Part shown: positions 31,850 through 42,389 of the stretch, piece after piece
How positions within the stretch are numbered: position 1 is the stretch's first letter
How the letters are laid out: each line of letters begins with the position of its first letter
Source: Saprolegnia diclina VS20
Taxonomy: Eukaryota; Oomycota; Saprolegniomycetes; Saprolegniales; Saprolegniaceae
Direction of reading: 5' to 3'
Assembly: GCF_000281045.1 (NCBI RefSeq)
Contig: NW_008246103.1
Span: 1 to 55,487 of the forward strand
Length of the DNA stretch: 55,487 bases
The notes under the pieces: model-generated
What the model was told of the DNA's origin: nothing
The model's input: the letters and a program-made list of their open reading frames with translations, nothing else
Databases searched by the model: none
Translations under genes and position numbers: made by a program

Positions 31850-32221
31850 CTATTGCGGCGCCGCGTTGGAGATGCTCTTTCTCGCTGCGAGCGCGAGCTG
31901 CATGTCCTTGACCTTGACGGTTTCGCGGTCGTCGCGGGTGGCATACGCGTTTGCGTCCCGAAAGAGTTCGACAATGTGGGATTCGCAGGCTACCTGGATC
32001 AGGCCCACCGCTGTTCCGTGGAAGCGCACGCCCGGCTTGTAGTCGTTTACGACGTCGCGCATGAGGCGCAAGAACTCCGACCGGGGAATGGACAGACCCG
32101 CGCTCTCGATGAACTCGGCGTACTGGCGCATCGCGGTAGAACGCTTAGTGCGGTCGGCGGCCGGCTCCCGAGGCACCTTCACACTCGTCGACTTGCGTGG
32201 TTCCTGCTTCATCCGGGCCAT
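31850..32221 (-). CDS. Divergent histone H3-like protein
   Basis: 123 aa; canonical H3 is about 136. I chose the Met at 32221 because the next residues, ARMKQEPRKSTSVKVPRE, align one-to-one with the H3 tail (positions of K4, K9, S10, K14 kept). A block of about 15-17 residues between tail and core (containing K27/K36) is missing. The core aligns without gaps: TAMRQYAEFIESAGL to alpha-N, FLRLMRDVVNDYKPGVRF to alpha-1/loop-1, GTAVGLIQVACESHIVELF to alpha-2, VKDMQLALAA to alpha-3. K56 is Glu and C110 is Tyr; K79 is kept. Loop 1 is not lengthened, unlike CENP-A. About 10 extra residues follow alpha-3. Probably an H3 variant with a special role; no intron. Confidence 0.85.
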   Translation of the reverse strand: MARMKQEPRKSTSVKVPREPAADRTKRSTAMRQYAEFIESAGLSIPRSEFLRLMRDVVNDYKPGVRFHGTAVGLIQVACESHIVELFRDANAYATRDDRETVKVKDMQLALAARKSISNAAPQ

Positions 32222-32875
32222 TGCTTCTGCTGGCTGCATTCTTCTCCCTCTTTTTTTGCATGCGCTGCGCGAAGTATTTTTACTCGCCCCATGTTGTTCG
32301 CACAAAGCCAGAGTTTTTCGCCATGCCCGAGCCCGAACATCAACATCCCGTCACCGACTATGCCAAGCAAAACCCGACGCCGACGGTTGTATAATAGTAT
32401 ATAATCTAAGCGTCAACATGGCTCGAAATCGTTTCGCAAACAATAAAACAATAATGACCGCAACATCTGCGAAACCCAATTTTGGCCAACCCACAATAAG
32501 TGATATCGCCTGTTGTAACGGGTGATTCATCCTTTCGTGGATACGACCGACGGCAAGATCATCATGGAGCCCCAGGAAGCGCCAAGGCTCGGACCTGAGG
32601 GCCGGACCAGACGACTGGGATCTTGGCGCTGAACAGAGTCCCATCCTACTCGAGCTGCAGCTGCCATCGCCTCGGTCGCATGCGCCACGTCGACGGGCAT
32701 CGCGGCAGCGTTACGCTACGAAGTCGACGACCATGCCGAAGTATCTTTGTTTAAATAGCAGCCAATCACAGCGCAGTGCGACAAGCTGCAGTCTGCAGCG
32801 AGCGCCGTCATCAACCGCACCTTGCATCGCATCAGAGTCGTAACCAAGTCCAGACGATTCCTGTGCGTGCAAGCC
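32222..32875. promoter_or_regulatory. Divergent intergenic region upstream of H3-like gene
   Basis: About 650 bases between divergent starts. A T-tract (ctctttttttgc) lies at about 32247-32259 and an AT-rich stretch at about 32390-32460. No other gene is defensible here. Confidence 0.4.
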
Positions 32876-33994
32876 ATGGGTGCATATCACAAGATGCGCA
32901 GTGACGACGAGGTCGAGCCGCCAGAGCCAACGGTAATGTGACCCCTGCATTGGTGCAACACCCTTACCATTGTTTCAGGCAACGCAAGTGAGCGACTTGT
33001 CATTGCGCGAAAGACTCGGCACGTGCACCGTTCGAGAGAACGAAGCGCTCGCGATTTTAGACGACATCGAGTCCATCGCCCGCGATAATGCGTTGGCCGA
33101 TGCCGACGAAGATGCGGCAGCGGTCAAGCCCCTCCTCATGAACGCCTTGTTCCCAGATGCGACGGAAGTTTTCGACAACCCGGGGTTCCTCTTGTGCTGC
33201 TATCTACCCGGCGCCCCGACGGCCGAGACCATCAAGTCCGTTCTCGCGCACCTCGAGATGGAGGTTCGGCCCACGGGTACACGCGCCGAAGGACGCGTTT
33301 ATGACGCCATCGTGTCCTCTGCCACGTACGACCAAGATGTGGCAGCCCTCACAAAATTTACGAAGTTGAGCGACAAGGAGAGCAAGGATCGGTGCGAAAA
33401 CTGTGGCAACTGTGGTTTCACATGTTGTTGTGCCTAGGAAACGTGACGCACAATACCACCGCAATCAGCAGCGCGACGTCAACCGCATCGCGCGGCACAT
33501 CGTCAAGGTCATGGCTGCTCAGGCCAAGAAGAAGAAGCCCACCAGCATCCAGGAAGTGCTCCGCGCCAACGTCTTTGCGGACACGGGCAGAGTTCGTCGC
33601 GACACGTCGGCCAAGTCGCCCACCCGCGGCCAGGCAGCGCTTTGGGCGGCGCAGTACTGAAATTCTCCATTGGCGTCCGCGTCACCAATGTTTCTCTAGA
33701 TTGAAGGTGCTACAGGGAGTCGTGCGCCACTTCCAGGTCAAGTACCCGTTGTGGGCAGCCTGGAACGATGCCAATGGTGAAGCGCCGTCGCCGCCCGCGC
33801 AGCCAGCAGAGCCAACCATAGTGACGCGCAAGCGGAAGAAGACCGCCGTCGTCCCGACGCAAACGGTGACAGCGCCAGCTGACGTCATCGACCTCACCTC
33901 ATCGTCCGACGACGACGCTGTACTCAGCCCCCCAGCATACCGCCGCAAGATGCATTGGTCCCGGAAGGCCATACGACGCATTGGCGAAGATTGA
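32876..33994 (+). CDS. Unknown nuclear-type protein with SUMO-interaction motif
   Basis: Four exons; exon 1 is 32876-32932 (MGAYHKMRSDDEVEPPEPT). Further introns lie at about 32933-32978, 33394-33437 and 33658-33700, and all splices keep frame; about 320 aa. The N-terminal two thirds are helical (DLSLRERLGTCTVRENEALA; RDVNRIARHIVKVMAAQAKK). The C-terminal part carries a basic cluster (TRKRKKTA, likely NLS) and then VIDLTSSSDDD, a textbook hydrophobic SUMO-interaction motif followed by a Ser/Asp acidic patch. Family not recognised. Inference: a nuclear protein that binds SUMO or sumoylated partners. Confidence 0.6.
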
Positions 33995-34392
33995 TGCCGT
34001 AGCTCACGAATCGATAATCTACATTTACCAAGTGCATTATTGGCAAGTATCACCCGAGAGAAGCGAGTTGGGCCGAAGCGGTTGTTCGTGGACCAGCGGC
34101 AACAGCGTCGGAAGCGTACTCGGCCCCACGCGAATGTCAAACCATTGCGGGAGCTGGAATCGATCACTGCCTTCGACTCGAGCAGGCGCCGCAGCCGGCG
34201 AGCGACGGGTTGGCAATGACGGGCCGCGCCTGCATGGTTAGAAGCGAGTGACGGCAGTCCAAGCCTCAAGTCTCCAGCTTGAGGCAAGACGGTGGTTGTT
34301 GAACTGGAGGTGGGGATCGAATCCCAGCCAACTGGCGCGGCCACAAGGGCAGACAACGAAAGAAGACGGTGCAATTAAAATACTCCAACGAT
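33995..34392. other. Convergent intergenic region with hairpin
   Basis: About 400 bases between two stops. GCCTCAAG-TCTCCAG-CTTGAGGC at 34263-34285 is a perfect 8-bp stem with a 7-base loop, and could be a transcript end or structured RNA. A pol III B-box-like word (GGATCGAATCC) follows at 34314-34324, but a tRNA cannot be folded. Confidence 0.45.
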
Positions 34393-37300
34393 CTACGCAG
34401 TGTCGAGGGCGGCCGAGACCGCAAGGATGTCCTTGCGCACGTCCACGTCCTTCTCGAGAAGGATCGCGTCCACGACGGCTGTTCGGAGCGCCTCGGCATG
34501 CGAGCCCACGACGAGGAGCAGCACTTGCCACGCCTTGCCGCGAACGTTCAGCGTCGTCGAAACGCGGGCCATCTCGAGGACGCGCCCAATGCACGCATCC
34601 ACCTGGACGCGCGAGAGGAGCTTCTCACGCAGCAGCAGCGAGAGCGTGAACAGACCCGTGAGCTGCTGTTGGGTCGTGCCTGCCTCGAGGAGTTGCCGCA
34701 GCGTCACAAGCGCCGAGGTCGCGACCCAATCGGGCCCGCAGAGCTTGGCGACGCTGCTCAACGCCGAGGCTGCAGCCAAGCGCACGTCGCAGACCGGGTC
34801 CGTCAGGAGCGAGAGGCAGATGCCGGGAATGTACTGCAACATGGCTTGCGACGGCGACCCGCTGCGCGCCCACGCGTCGATGCTCTCGACGGCCAAGAGC
34901 CGCGTGCGCCACACAGCGCCCTTTGCCAACGTCTCGAGGCTCGAGACGAGGATACTCGTCACGTCGTCCGAGAGGCTCTCGCAGTGCGACGCAAGGGCCT
35001 CCACGACACTTTGTCGCACGAGCAGATCCTTGTCGTTCATGAGCTGCGAAATCAGCGACACGAGCGCTTCGCCGCGGGCCTTGCCGAGGAGATCGACGCC
35101 GTCGCCGACAGAGGTCGCGACCGCGCGGCGCACCGAGACGCACGGGTCTTTGGCAAGCGTAAAGAGGGCTGGTAGGATCGACGCCGTGACCTTGAGAAAG
35201 GCGGCGTCGATGTCGGCGTCGGCAAGAACGACGAGCGCCAACGCGACGGCGAAGCCGACCTTGGCGCAATTGACGCGCACCTCCATGTTGACGTCTTTGA
35301 CAAGACCGAGAAAGTGGTCGAGCATGACCTCGGCGAGCGCCGGGCCCATCGCACTCACAAGGTCGGGCATCGAAGTCACGATCTGGAGACGCACTTGCCA
35401 ATCACTGTCCGAGACGAGAGCGTTGATGAGCGGGACGAGCTGGAGCCGCGTCATGTGGAGCGACGCTTCCTCGCCCATGATGTGGGGCAGCGCCGCGCCA
35501 ATACCCGCAATGGCCTTGACGCCGTACAGCCGGACAAGGTCGGACGGATCCCCGACGGTCTTTTCAAGCATCTGCAGCGTCCACGGCATCGTGCGCGGGC
35601 CAAGGTGCAGTGCGAGCTCCGGAAGGATGTGGGCACCGGCGCGGCGGACCAGCGGCGCCTCGTCCTGGAGAAGCCGGTCAAACATGCCGCGCAGCTGGAC
35701 CGTGAGGTCGCCAGTGACGCGCTCATATACGATCGGGAGCAGCGCCAGCGTCACAATGCGCGAGCTGGGGCTCGAGTACAAGCTCAGACGCGCGACAAGC
35801 GCCGGAATCGTGCGGACAAACACATGGTCGGGCAGGGCTTTGGCGATCGCCACAAGCGACTCGACCACGACATCTACAAGAGGAATCGTCTGGCATTCGC
35901 ACGAGCATGGCGGCTACCCCAGGTCGTGCTCTTCTCGATCACAGCCGCGGCTTCAAAGACGTTGAGCGCAATCTGCAGCAGCAGCCACTTGGCGTGGCCG
36001 ACCGGCGACTCGCTCTCGGCCGCCGTGTCACCGCAGAGAAGCGCGAGGTGGCGCATGCACGACAGCGTCTGGAGCACGACAAACTCGCCCTTGTCCGGAT
36101 GGCTCTCGAGCGAGGCAAAACCGTTGAGGAGGAACGCTCTCGCAGGGCACGCCGCACCAACGAGAGGCGATGTGCCCGAGGCCCACTCGGCCAATAGCTC
36201 GTGGCCAGCGTCGTCGACGGCCTTGATGTCAACGTCGTCGGACGTCGCCGTCCCTTGCTTGCTCAGTTCTTTGTGGAGCATGACGCAGGCCGCGTTCGGA
36301 AAGTACTGGAGCACCTAGACAACCATAGTGGAGTGTGGGACATCAAAGGCGTGTTCCGGCAGCAAACCAACCTGGAGTAGCTTGCGTTCGAACCGCTTGA
36401 AGCTCACGCGATCTTCCTCGGGCACGAAAATCTCGTGGCGCTCGATGCGCTCGGCGCGGCCCGCAACTGTGTGCGTCTGCGGCACGCGAACGTTCCGCGC
36501 GAGTTGCTTCTTAAGTTCTGGGAGCCATGTACCCGGCGGGCAGCAAAAGCTACGCGCGATGACGCACCGTTCGTCAGGATTTGTATGAGTACCTCAGAAC
36601 GAGCGGGCGGGGCAGCGTCTGGATCAGCTGCAACGTCTCCTTGTGCGTCAGCTGCGTGACGCAGTCGCCGTTGATCGCGACGAGCCAGCTGTCCATGTGC
36701 ACGTTGGCGCGCGCAGCCGACGTGTTCTCCTTGACGTTGACGACCACCGTACGCTGTAATATACAGTGTTTTTCCGATCCAGTGGATAGAATGGGTTTGT
36801 ACCTCGTGAATGTTTTCGACCGTGATGCCCATGGGTCCCGTGGGAAATGTGGCGTCGTACATGGGCCAGGTCAAGGGCGGGAGCGCGCCGTCGACGGGAA
36901 AGAGGTCGTGGCCGAGGACGCCGTCAAAGTCGGGCAGCGCCGACTGCGGCTGGAAGTAGCGGTCGATCGCGAGCGCCACGTTGCCGTCGCTCCAGAGAAA
37001 GTAGAGCAAGAGGCGGTCGCTGCGCTCGTCGGCGTTCGGGATCATCTCGCGCATCGAAGCGAGCGCCGACTCGAGGACTTGGAGCCCGTACGTGACGGCC
37101 ACGGCCGGCTTCTCGGGCGTCGTGGCCTTGGGGAAGAGCGAGCTACCGGGCACGATCTTGGTCGGCGTTCGCTTCTGCGTCTCTTCGCCGTGCTCGGACC
37201 GGCGAAAGCGAAGGCGAACGGGCACCGCCACGACCTAATACATGGGATGCTCGCAAGGTTGAACGCGGGACTGCAAGACACACCTCTTTCGAGAGCCGAG

Positions 37301-37988
37301 TGATGATGCCATGACAGTTGGCCTCCTTGATCGGGTGCTCGGAGCACTCGATGAGCACGTCCGACTTTTGGATGTGAGCGCGGTGCGCCGACCCGCCAGG
37401 GACGACGTCCTGCACGACGACCCGCCCCAGGACGTTCCCGATCGTCCACTGCATCTTGCCGTCCGTGATTTCAACCTCGTACTCGCCGTTTACGAGATGA
37501 ATCGGTGGACTCTCCTCGACTGCTGGGGCTGGCGCCTTGTTGAAGAAGAGGTTCACCGCGGTCTCGACATCGCCCTTGGCCTCGGCCAGTAGCGTCGCCA
37601 TCTCGGCCTCAGTCGCCGCTCCATCGAGCAGGTCCTTCAAGGCAGCAATGGAAGCTGCGATCGGCGCTGGCGGTGGTACGTCGGCCGTAGACGTCGGCGC
37701 GGCGACGCCCATATCGTCGTCTGAGTCACCGCTCGTGTCGTGGCTGGGCTCGTCCACGCCCATAGTCTCGTCCACGCCCATGGTCTCGTCGGCCTGGTCT
37801 GCGCTCTGGTCGAGGTAGAGCTGGACGGCCACGTTGACGTCTCCGCCAGCCTCCTTGAGGAGCGCGTTGAGCTTCTCATCCGAGACGCTGTCTCCAGTCA
37901 CCTCGCGCAAGGCTGCGAGTCCCGACGCCATCTCGTCTGCGGTGGGCTCGAGGGCAAAAACGTGGAATTTGCGGCCCCGGCCGTGCAT
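34393..37988 (-). CDS. UBA-like / tandem PDZ / HEAT-repeat fusion protein
   Basis: Six exons (37284-37988, 36803-37234, 36593-36753, 36372-36549, 35918-36314, 34393-35873), all phases consistent; 1117 aa. Two UBA/CUE-like three-helix motifs open the protein (LNALLKEAGGDVNVAVQLYL; LLAEAKGDVETAVNLFF), and a third, LLLYFLWSDGNVALAIDRYF, sits between the PDZ domains. PDZ1: VQDVVPGGSAHRAHIQKSDV...ITRLSKEVVAVPVRLRF. PDZ2: MGITVENIHERTVVVNV...WLVAINGDCVTQLTH...LPRPLVLSF. The C-terminal 600 residues are HEAT repeats (DPSDLVRLYGVKAIAGIG; LINALVSDSDWQVRLQIVTS; MNDKDLLVRQSVVEALASH) of the PP2A-A/PP4R1 type. It probably links ubiquitin or C-terminal-peptide binding to a phosphatase-type scaffold. Several annotation programs would split it. 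Confidence 0.85.
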
Positions 37989-38632
37989 TATTTTAAATAG
38001 CCATACAAAAAACAAATCGTAAAATACCATTGACCAGCGTGCTTCCGACACACCCAATTAAGTCCGAATTCGCATTTCTTGCTGCCGTCGTCGTCGCAAG
38101 GAAGCCGCTGTTCATGGCCTCGTGCATCTCTCTGCGGCAAGACGACGACCCCGCAGTGCATGTAGCTTGTAGCTCTAGCTTCATCGCTGGACATTGGGCT
38201 ACGGTATGTCGAGGATGAAGCCACGCACGGCCAGCTTGGTAACTAGGATGTGATGACGCTAGCTCCTGTTGGCTCGGCGCGATGCATGCAAGAAAGCGGC
38301 AGCTCGCAATCATGTCTACCTCACGCCCTGGCGCCAGCCACGGCAGTATCTGGGTAGCTAGTTCAATGCTATGCTCTAAGCGGGGCTGGTGGACTTGGTA
38401 TTGCGTACAGTTGGCGCTTCTTCTGGCTCAAATCATGTACTACGATGTACAATAGCAAGATATAGGTCGACGACGAACCGCTCGAGTAGACTGCCTACGC
38501 ACGGCCCGCATCTCTCTTTTGACGTAGCGTCGCATGGTATACGGCATGCAACCTCGCATGAGCCACGGATCGGTTTCCGCTCCAACGACCTAATTGAGGC
38601 GACGATTCCTGAAACGCACTTGGCCTTTCCCA
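37989..38632. other. Divergent intergenic region
   Basis: About 640 bases between the start of the UBA-PDZ-HEAT gene (minus) and the next plus-strand gene. Both promoters must lie here. I see no gene. Confidence 0.45.
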
Positions 38633-39941
38633 ATGAACTTTTCCAAGCTCTTCAAGGCGCCACCGCCGCCGCCGCTCGAGCCGCCGCCGCCAGACGCCGA
38701 GGTAGAAGCCTTCTCGCTTGCTTGTTGACGCGTCATGTTAACGTAGCCCGGTTCGTCGCCACTCTTGAAGGAGTATGTGCCCGTGCGGCAGCAGCGCCTG
38801 CCCGAAGTCATTCAAGAAGAGCAACCGCTCGGGCGGCGGCGGTCGTCGGTCCTCGACGCACCGACGATCACGCCCCGCCACGCGTCCATTGCCAAGGTCA
38901 TGTCGAGCAATTCGCTGCTCTCCGATACGCAGAAATCGCCCATTCTGACGCGGAAGCCGTCGTTTGTCGTGCCCAACCTCGACATGAAGCAGTTCGAGAA
39001 GGACTCGGAGCTCCTCTTGCTCATCAACCAGCTCAAGGTCGAGCTCCAGCTGTGCCAAGACGAGGTTCTCACTAGTTTAACATCTTCTGTCGACGCAATC
39101 GCTTGTAGAACGCTCAGCTCCAGAAGCAAGTCGCTCAGCACCCCAGCGCCACGGTACGCATCTTCGCCGTATGATGCTCATCATTCCATAGGATCATAAT
39201 GGCCGCAGTGCCCTCGAGCAAGGTAGATCCGATAAATGATCCTGTTGAGCAGTCGTCACGGGAGTAGCGAGGTACTACGACGAGAAGACGCGCTACTTGG
39301 AGATGGAGAACGCGCGCTTGCGGCAGGTACCTCCACTCCGAGAGAGCCCAGAGAAGTATACTGATGCTAGATGGGCTCCAACCAGCAGAGCGCATTTGAA
39401 GATAAAAAGTGACAGCAAACTCCTCCACCAGCGTCGTCATCCTGGACTAGACGCATTGCTGAGCTCGAGGACGCGCTCCGAGAGGCCAAGCACACGGAGC
39501 GGCGCGCGCTGCGGCTCGTGGTCCTCGCCCTCGGCAAAGTACTCGATCCCAAATCGCAAAATGGTCATGACGCTCGCTTAGGAGAACGTTGTGGAGCTTC
39601 TCCAAGCGCCGGGCATGAACCAAAAGACGCTGGAGGAGCGCGTGCGCCTCGTCGTCGACAAGCGCAAGCCAAAGTCCCGCTCCGTACGTGGCGGCGTAGG
39701 ATGCCTACTGATGCTTGGATAGCGCGCGCCGCCGCCCAAGCGGCCGCAAAGTGCGTCGCCGACCAAGGCGCAGTCGGCGGCCGACAAGGCGATCCAAGCG
39801 CGCTGCGTCGAGCTCGACGGTCTCTGGAAGAAGTATTGCGATCGCGCGAGTTGAAGCCGTGGGACACACGCCTGCTATTGTAGGTACTGCAACGAGCTCA
39901 CGGGTCCGTCCAAGGAGTTTGCCGACTCGCTGCGGCGCTAA
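38633..39941 (+). CDS. Unknown coiled-coil protein
   Basis: About eight exons, about 300 aa. Starts MNFSKLFKAPPPPPLEPPPP; a spliced second exon continues PGSSPLLKEYVPVRQQRLPE. A Ser/Thr/Pro-rich part (RRRSSVLDAPTITPRHASIA) is followed by coiled coil (FEKDSELLLLINQLKVELQL; ARYYDEKTRYLEMENARLRQ; LEDALREAKHTERRALRL), then ENVVELLQAPGMNQKTLEER, a basic Pro stretch, and the end WKKYCNELTGPSKEFADSL. The last intron (GTATTG..TTGTAG) and the junction near 39450 were set by frame, the latter with less certainty. Family not recognised. Confidence 0.6.
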
Positions 39942-40019
39942 ACCGAGTCAAGTAAGCAAGAGGTGTAGCAGCTAGTTATATTAGTTGGGTAAAGAGTCGA
40001 GGGATCGGCGCGCACAAAT

Positions 40020-40608
40020 TTAGTCGCAGACGAGGACCTTGAGCATGTTGGTCGAGCCCGAGCGCGCTTCCATCATACCGTGGATGGCGACGACGGCGTC
40101 GCCCTTCTGGATCCAGCCAAACTGCTTGCCGAGGTCCGTGGCGCGGTACAGGATCGAGTCCGTGCCGATCATGGAGCCCATGACGCGGCAGTACGAGCCC
40201 TTCAAGAAGCCTTCGCACTGGCGAGCGGTTTCGCCGAGCGCCGTGAGCACAAGGATCGGGCAGGCCGGGCGGTACTTGGCGATCAAGCGCGCGGTCGTGC
40301 CCGTCTCGGTGAGGACGACAATCATCTTGGCGCCCATGTCGATGGCGGTCTTGACGGCCGACGACGCGATGGCTTCCTGCGTCGACATCTTGCCGTTGGT
40401 CTCGAGCACCGAGTTGCGGATCGCTTGGTAGAGCTCGTCGTAGTGGATCGCACCTTCGGCCTGCAAGCACGTCTTGTGCATCATCTCGACGGCCTGGATC
40501 GGGTAGTCGCCGTTGGCGGTCTCACCCGAAAGCATGACGGCGTCCGAGCCGTCCAAGACGGCGTTGGCGACGTCCGTGCACTCGGCGCGCGTCGGGCGCG
40601 GGTTGGTG

Positions 40609-40639
<31 letters not shown>

Positions 40640-41540
40640 CGACGGGCTTGCCGGCAATGTTGGCCTTGCGGATCATCATCTTCTGGGCGAGGAAGACCTT
40701 CTCGGGCGCAATCTCCATACCGAGATCACCACGGGCCACCATGATACCGTCCGTCTTCTCGAGGATCTCGTCAAAGTTCTGGAGGCCTTCCTGGTTCTCG
40801 ATCTTGGCAATGATCTTGATGGCGCGGCCACGCGGGCCGAGGACGGCGCGGATGTTATCGATATCCTGGGCCGTGCGCACAAACGACGCGGCAATGTAGT
40901 CGACACCCTGGACGAGGCCCCAGTTGACAATGTCGTCTTCGTCGCGCTCCGTCATGGTCGGGAGCGTGACCTTGGCACCCGGCAAGTTCATGTTCTTGCG
41001 CTCGCCAAGCGTCGCCGAGTTGAGTGCGCGCGCCTTGACGCCCGTCTCGAGGACCTCCGTGACTTCAAACACGAGCGAGCCGTCGGCGACGAGGATCGTA
41101 CCGCCGACCTGCACCGACGTGGGCAAGTCCTCGTACGAGCACGCGAGCTTGGTTTCGTCGCCGAGGAACTCGTAGTCGGTCGTCCACTCGACAATCGAGC
41201 CCTTCTCAATGTGCACCTTTTTGTCCTCGGTGGCGAGGAAGCCGGTGCGGATCTCCGGGCCCTTCGTGTCGAGCATGATGGCCACGTGCTTGTGCGGGCG
41301 CGAGGCGATGGCCGTGCGGAGGCGGTTGAGCACTTCGCCGTGGCCCTTGTGGTCGCCGTGCGAGAAGTTGAAGCGCGCAACGTTCATGCCCGCGTCGATC
41401 ATGGCCGTGAGCTTCTCGACCGTCCAGCAGGCAGGCCCGATGGTGCAGAAGATCTTGGTGCGGCGCGTCTGGCCCTCGTTGTTGCTCATGATGGCTTCGA
41501 GCTCCACGCCTTGCTTGTGCAGGTTGATCGCGCCAGCCAT
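40020..41540 (-). CDS. Pyruvate kinase
   Basis: 506 aa, no intron. Converts phosphoenolpyruvate and ADP to pyruvate and ATP, the last step of glycolysis, in the cytosol. Motifs: RTKIFCTIGPAC, NVARFNFSHGDH, MLDTKGPEIRTGF, the B domain, IIAKIENQEGLQNFDEIL (with the catalytic Lys), MVARGDLGMEI (metal ligands), KPVVTATQMLESMI, and VMLSGETANGDYPI. The C-terminal allosteric domain runs to LKVLVCD. Length is normal, with a short N-terminal extension (MAGAINLHKQGVELEAIM). No peroxisomal or mitochondrial signal is evident. Strong G/C third positions create a 603-codon antisense shadow. Confidence 0.97.
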
Positions 41541-42389
41541 GTTGTCGTTGTTGGTCTCCGGGAAAAAGGAAAAATGAATCTCTTCGCCCAGTGTGGCTGC
41601 GCCCAGTATCCGGCGCGGCCGACGTGCTTTTTTTCCACATGCTACGAATTGTACCGCGAATTAAATCGCCCATTTTATTACACCGGTGATCCGGATACGC
41701 ATAAAAGTGGAAGAAGGAACCATGGGTGCGCGACGGCGGCCACGCGTGTCGCAGCGCATGCAGCCCGTGACAAGTCGCTTGGCCACGAGCCTCAGGCGCC
41801 GAGAACCACCCGCCGTGACGAAGATGCCGCCGTGACGTTGATGATGGCGCCGAGCTTTCTGTGCACCGCCGCCGGTCCCTTTGCTGTATGAAAGCAAGCG
41901 CCCGTTGTGGCTACTCGGTTCGCCGTGGTCGGTAATAACCGTGGTTGGCAATAAGATCTCGCAGCAACCAACACGCTGGGCACGCACCTGCGTGCATCCG
42001 AAGTCGTCCGTGGCGTGATTCCGCAGCAACGAGCGCAGCAGGCGCTGCGCGATGACGCCGATGGTGTTATAACTCGAAAATGGCGACTTCTAACACAAAT
42101 GAGGCGGCGGTTACGCGCATTTTGTCGCCACTTTGCCGCAAGACGCGTGTTAGATTGGTCGACATGTGTGTTAGAACATGCTCTAACAAAGCGCACCCAA
42201 GAATAAATCCACGCCGGGCGGACTGTGGTACAATACGGTACTGGATTCTACCGCCAGCCGCGATGAGATTTGGGTGCTGGCGTGTCTTTGCCAGTTGTCG
42301 ACGAGGACGCCCACGGACATCCCGGTGGAGGCCAAAGCCGCGTGGATGCGACACCGACGTGCTATAAATATACACGAAAGGCGGGCGGC
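41541..42389. promoter_or_regulatory. Divergent intergenic region with TGTTA/TAACA repeats
   Basis: About 850 bases upstream of both pyruvate kinase (minus) and the unknown gene at 42390 (plus). Between 42064 and 42190 there are five TGTTA or TAACA elements, including ACGCGTGTTAGATTGG at 42142-42157 and an inverted pair GTTAGAACATGCTCTAAC at about 42169-42186. No gene seen. Confidence 0.45.
42363..42370 (+). promoter_or_regulatory. TATA box-like element
   Basis: TATAAATA, 27 bases before the ATG at 42390. Such a short distance implies a very short 5' UTR or a downstream start; the match itself is clear. Confidence 0.45.

Noticed and set aside
31850-32221. Calling the H3-like gene CENP-A
   Set aside because: Loop 1 has the same length as in canonical H3, whereas CENP-A proteins usually have an insertion there, and the tail is recognisably H3-like.
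34258-34345. Possible tRNA gene
   Set aside because: A B-box-like word and a hairpin are present, but no acceptor stem pairs in either orientation and no A box is at the right distance.
40080-41891. 603-codon plus-strand frame opposite pyruvate kinase
   Set aside because: Same codon-bias shadow; the sense frame carries every pyruvate kinase motif.
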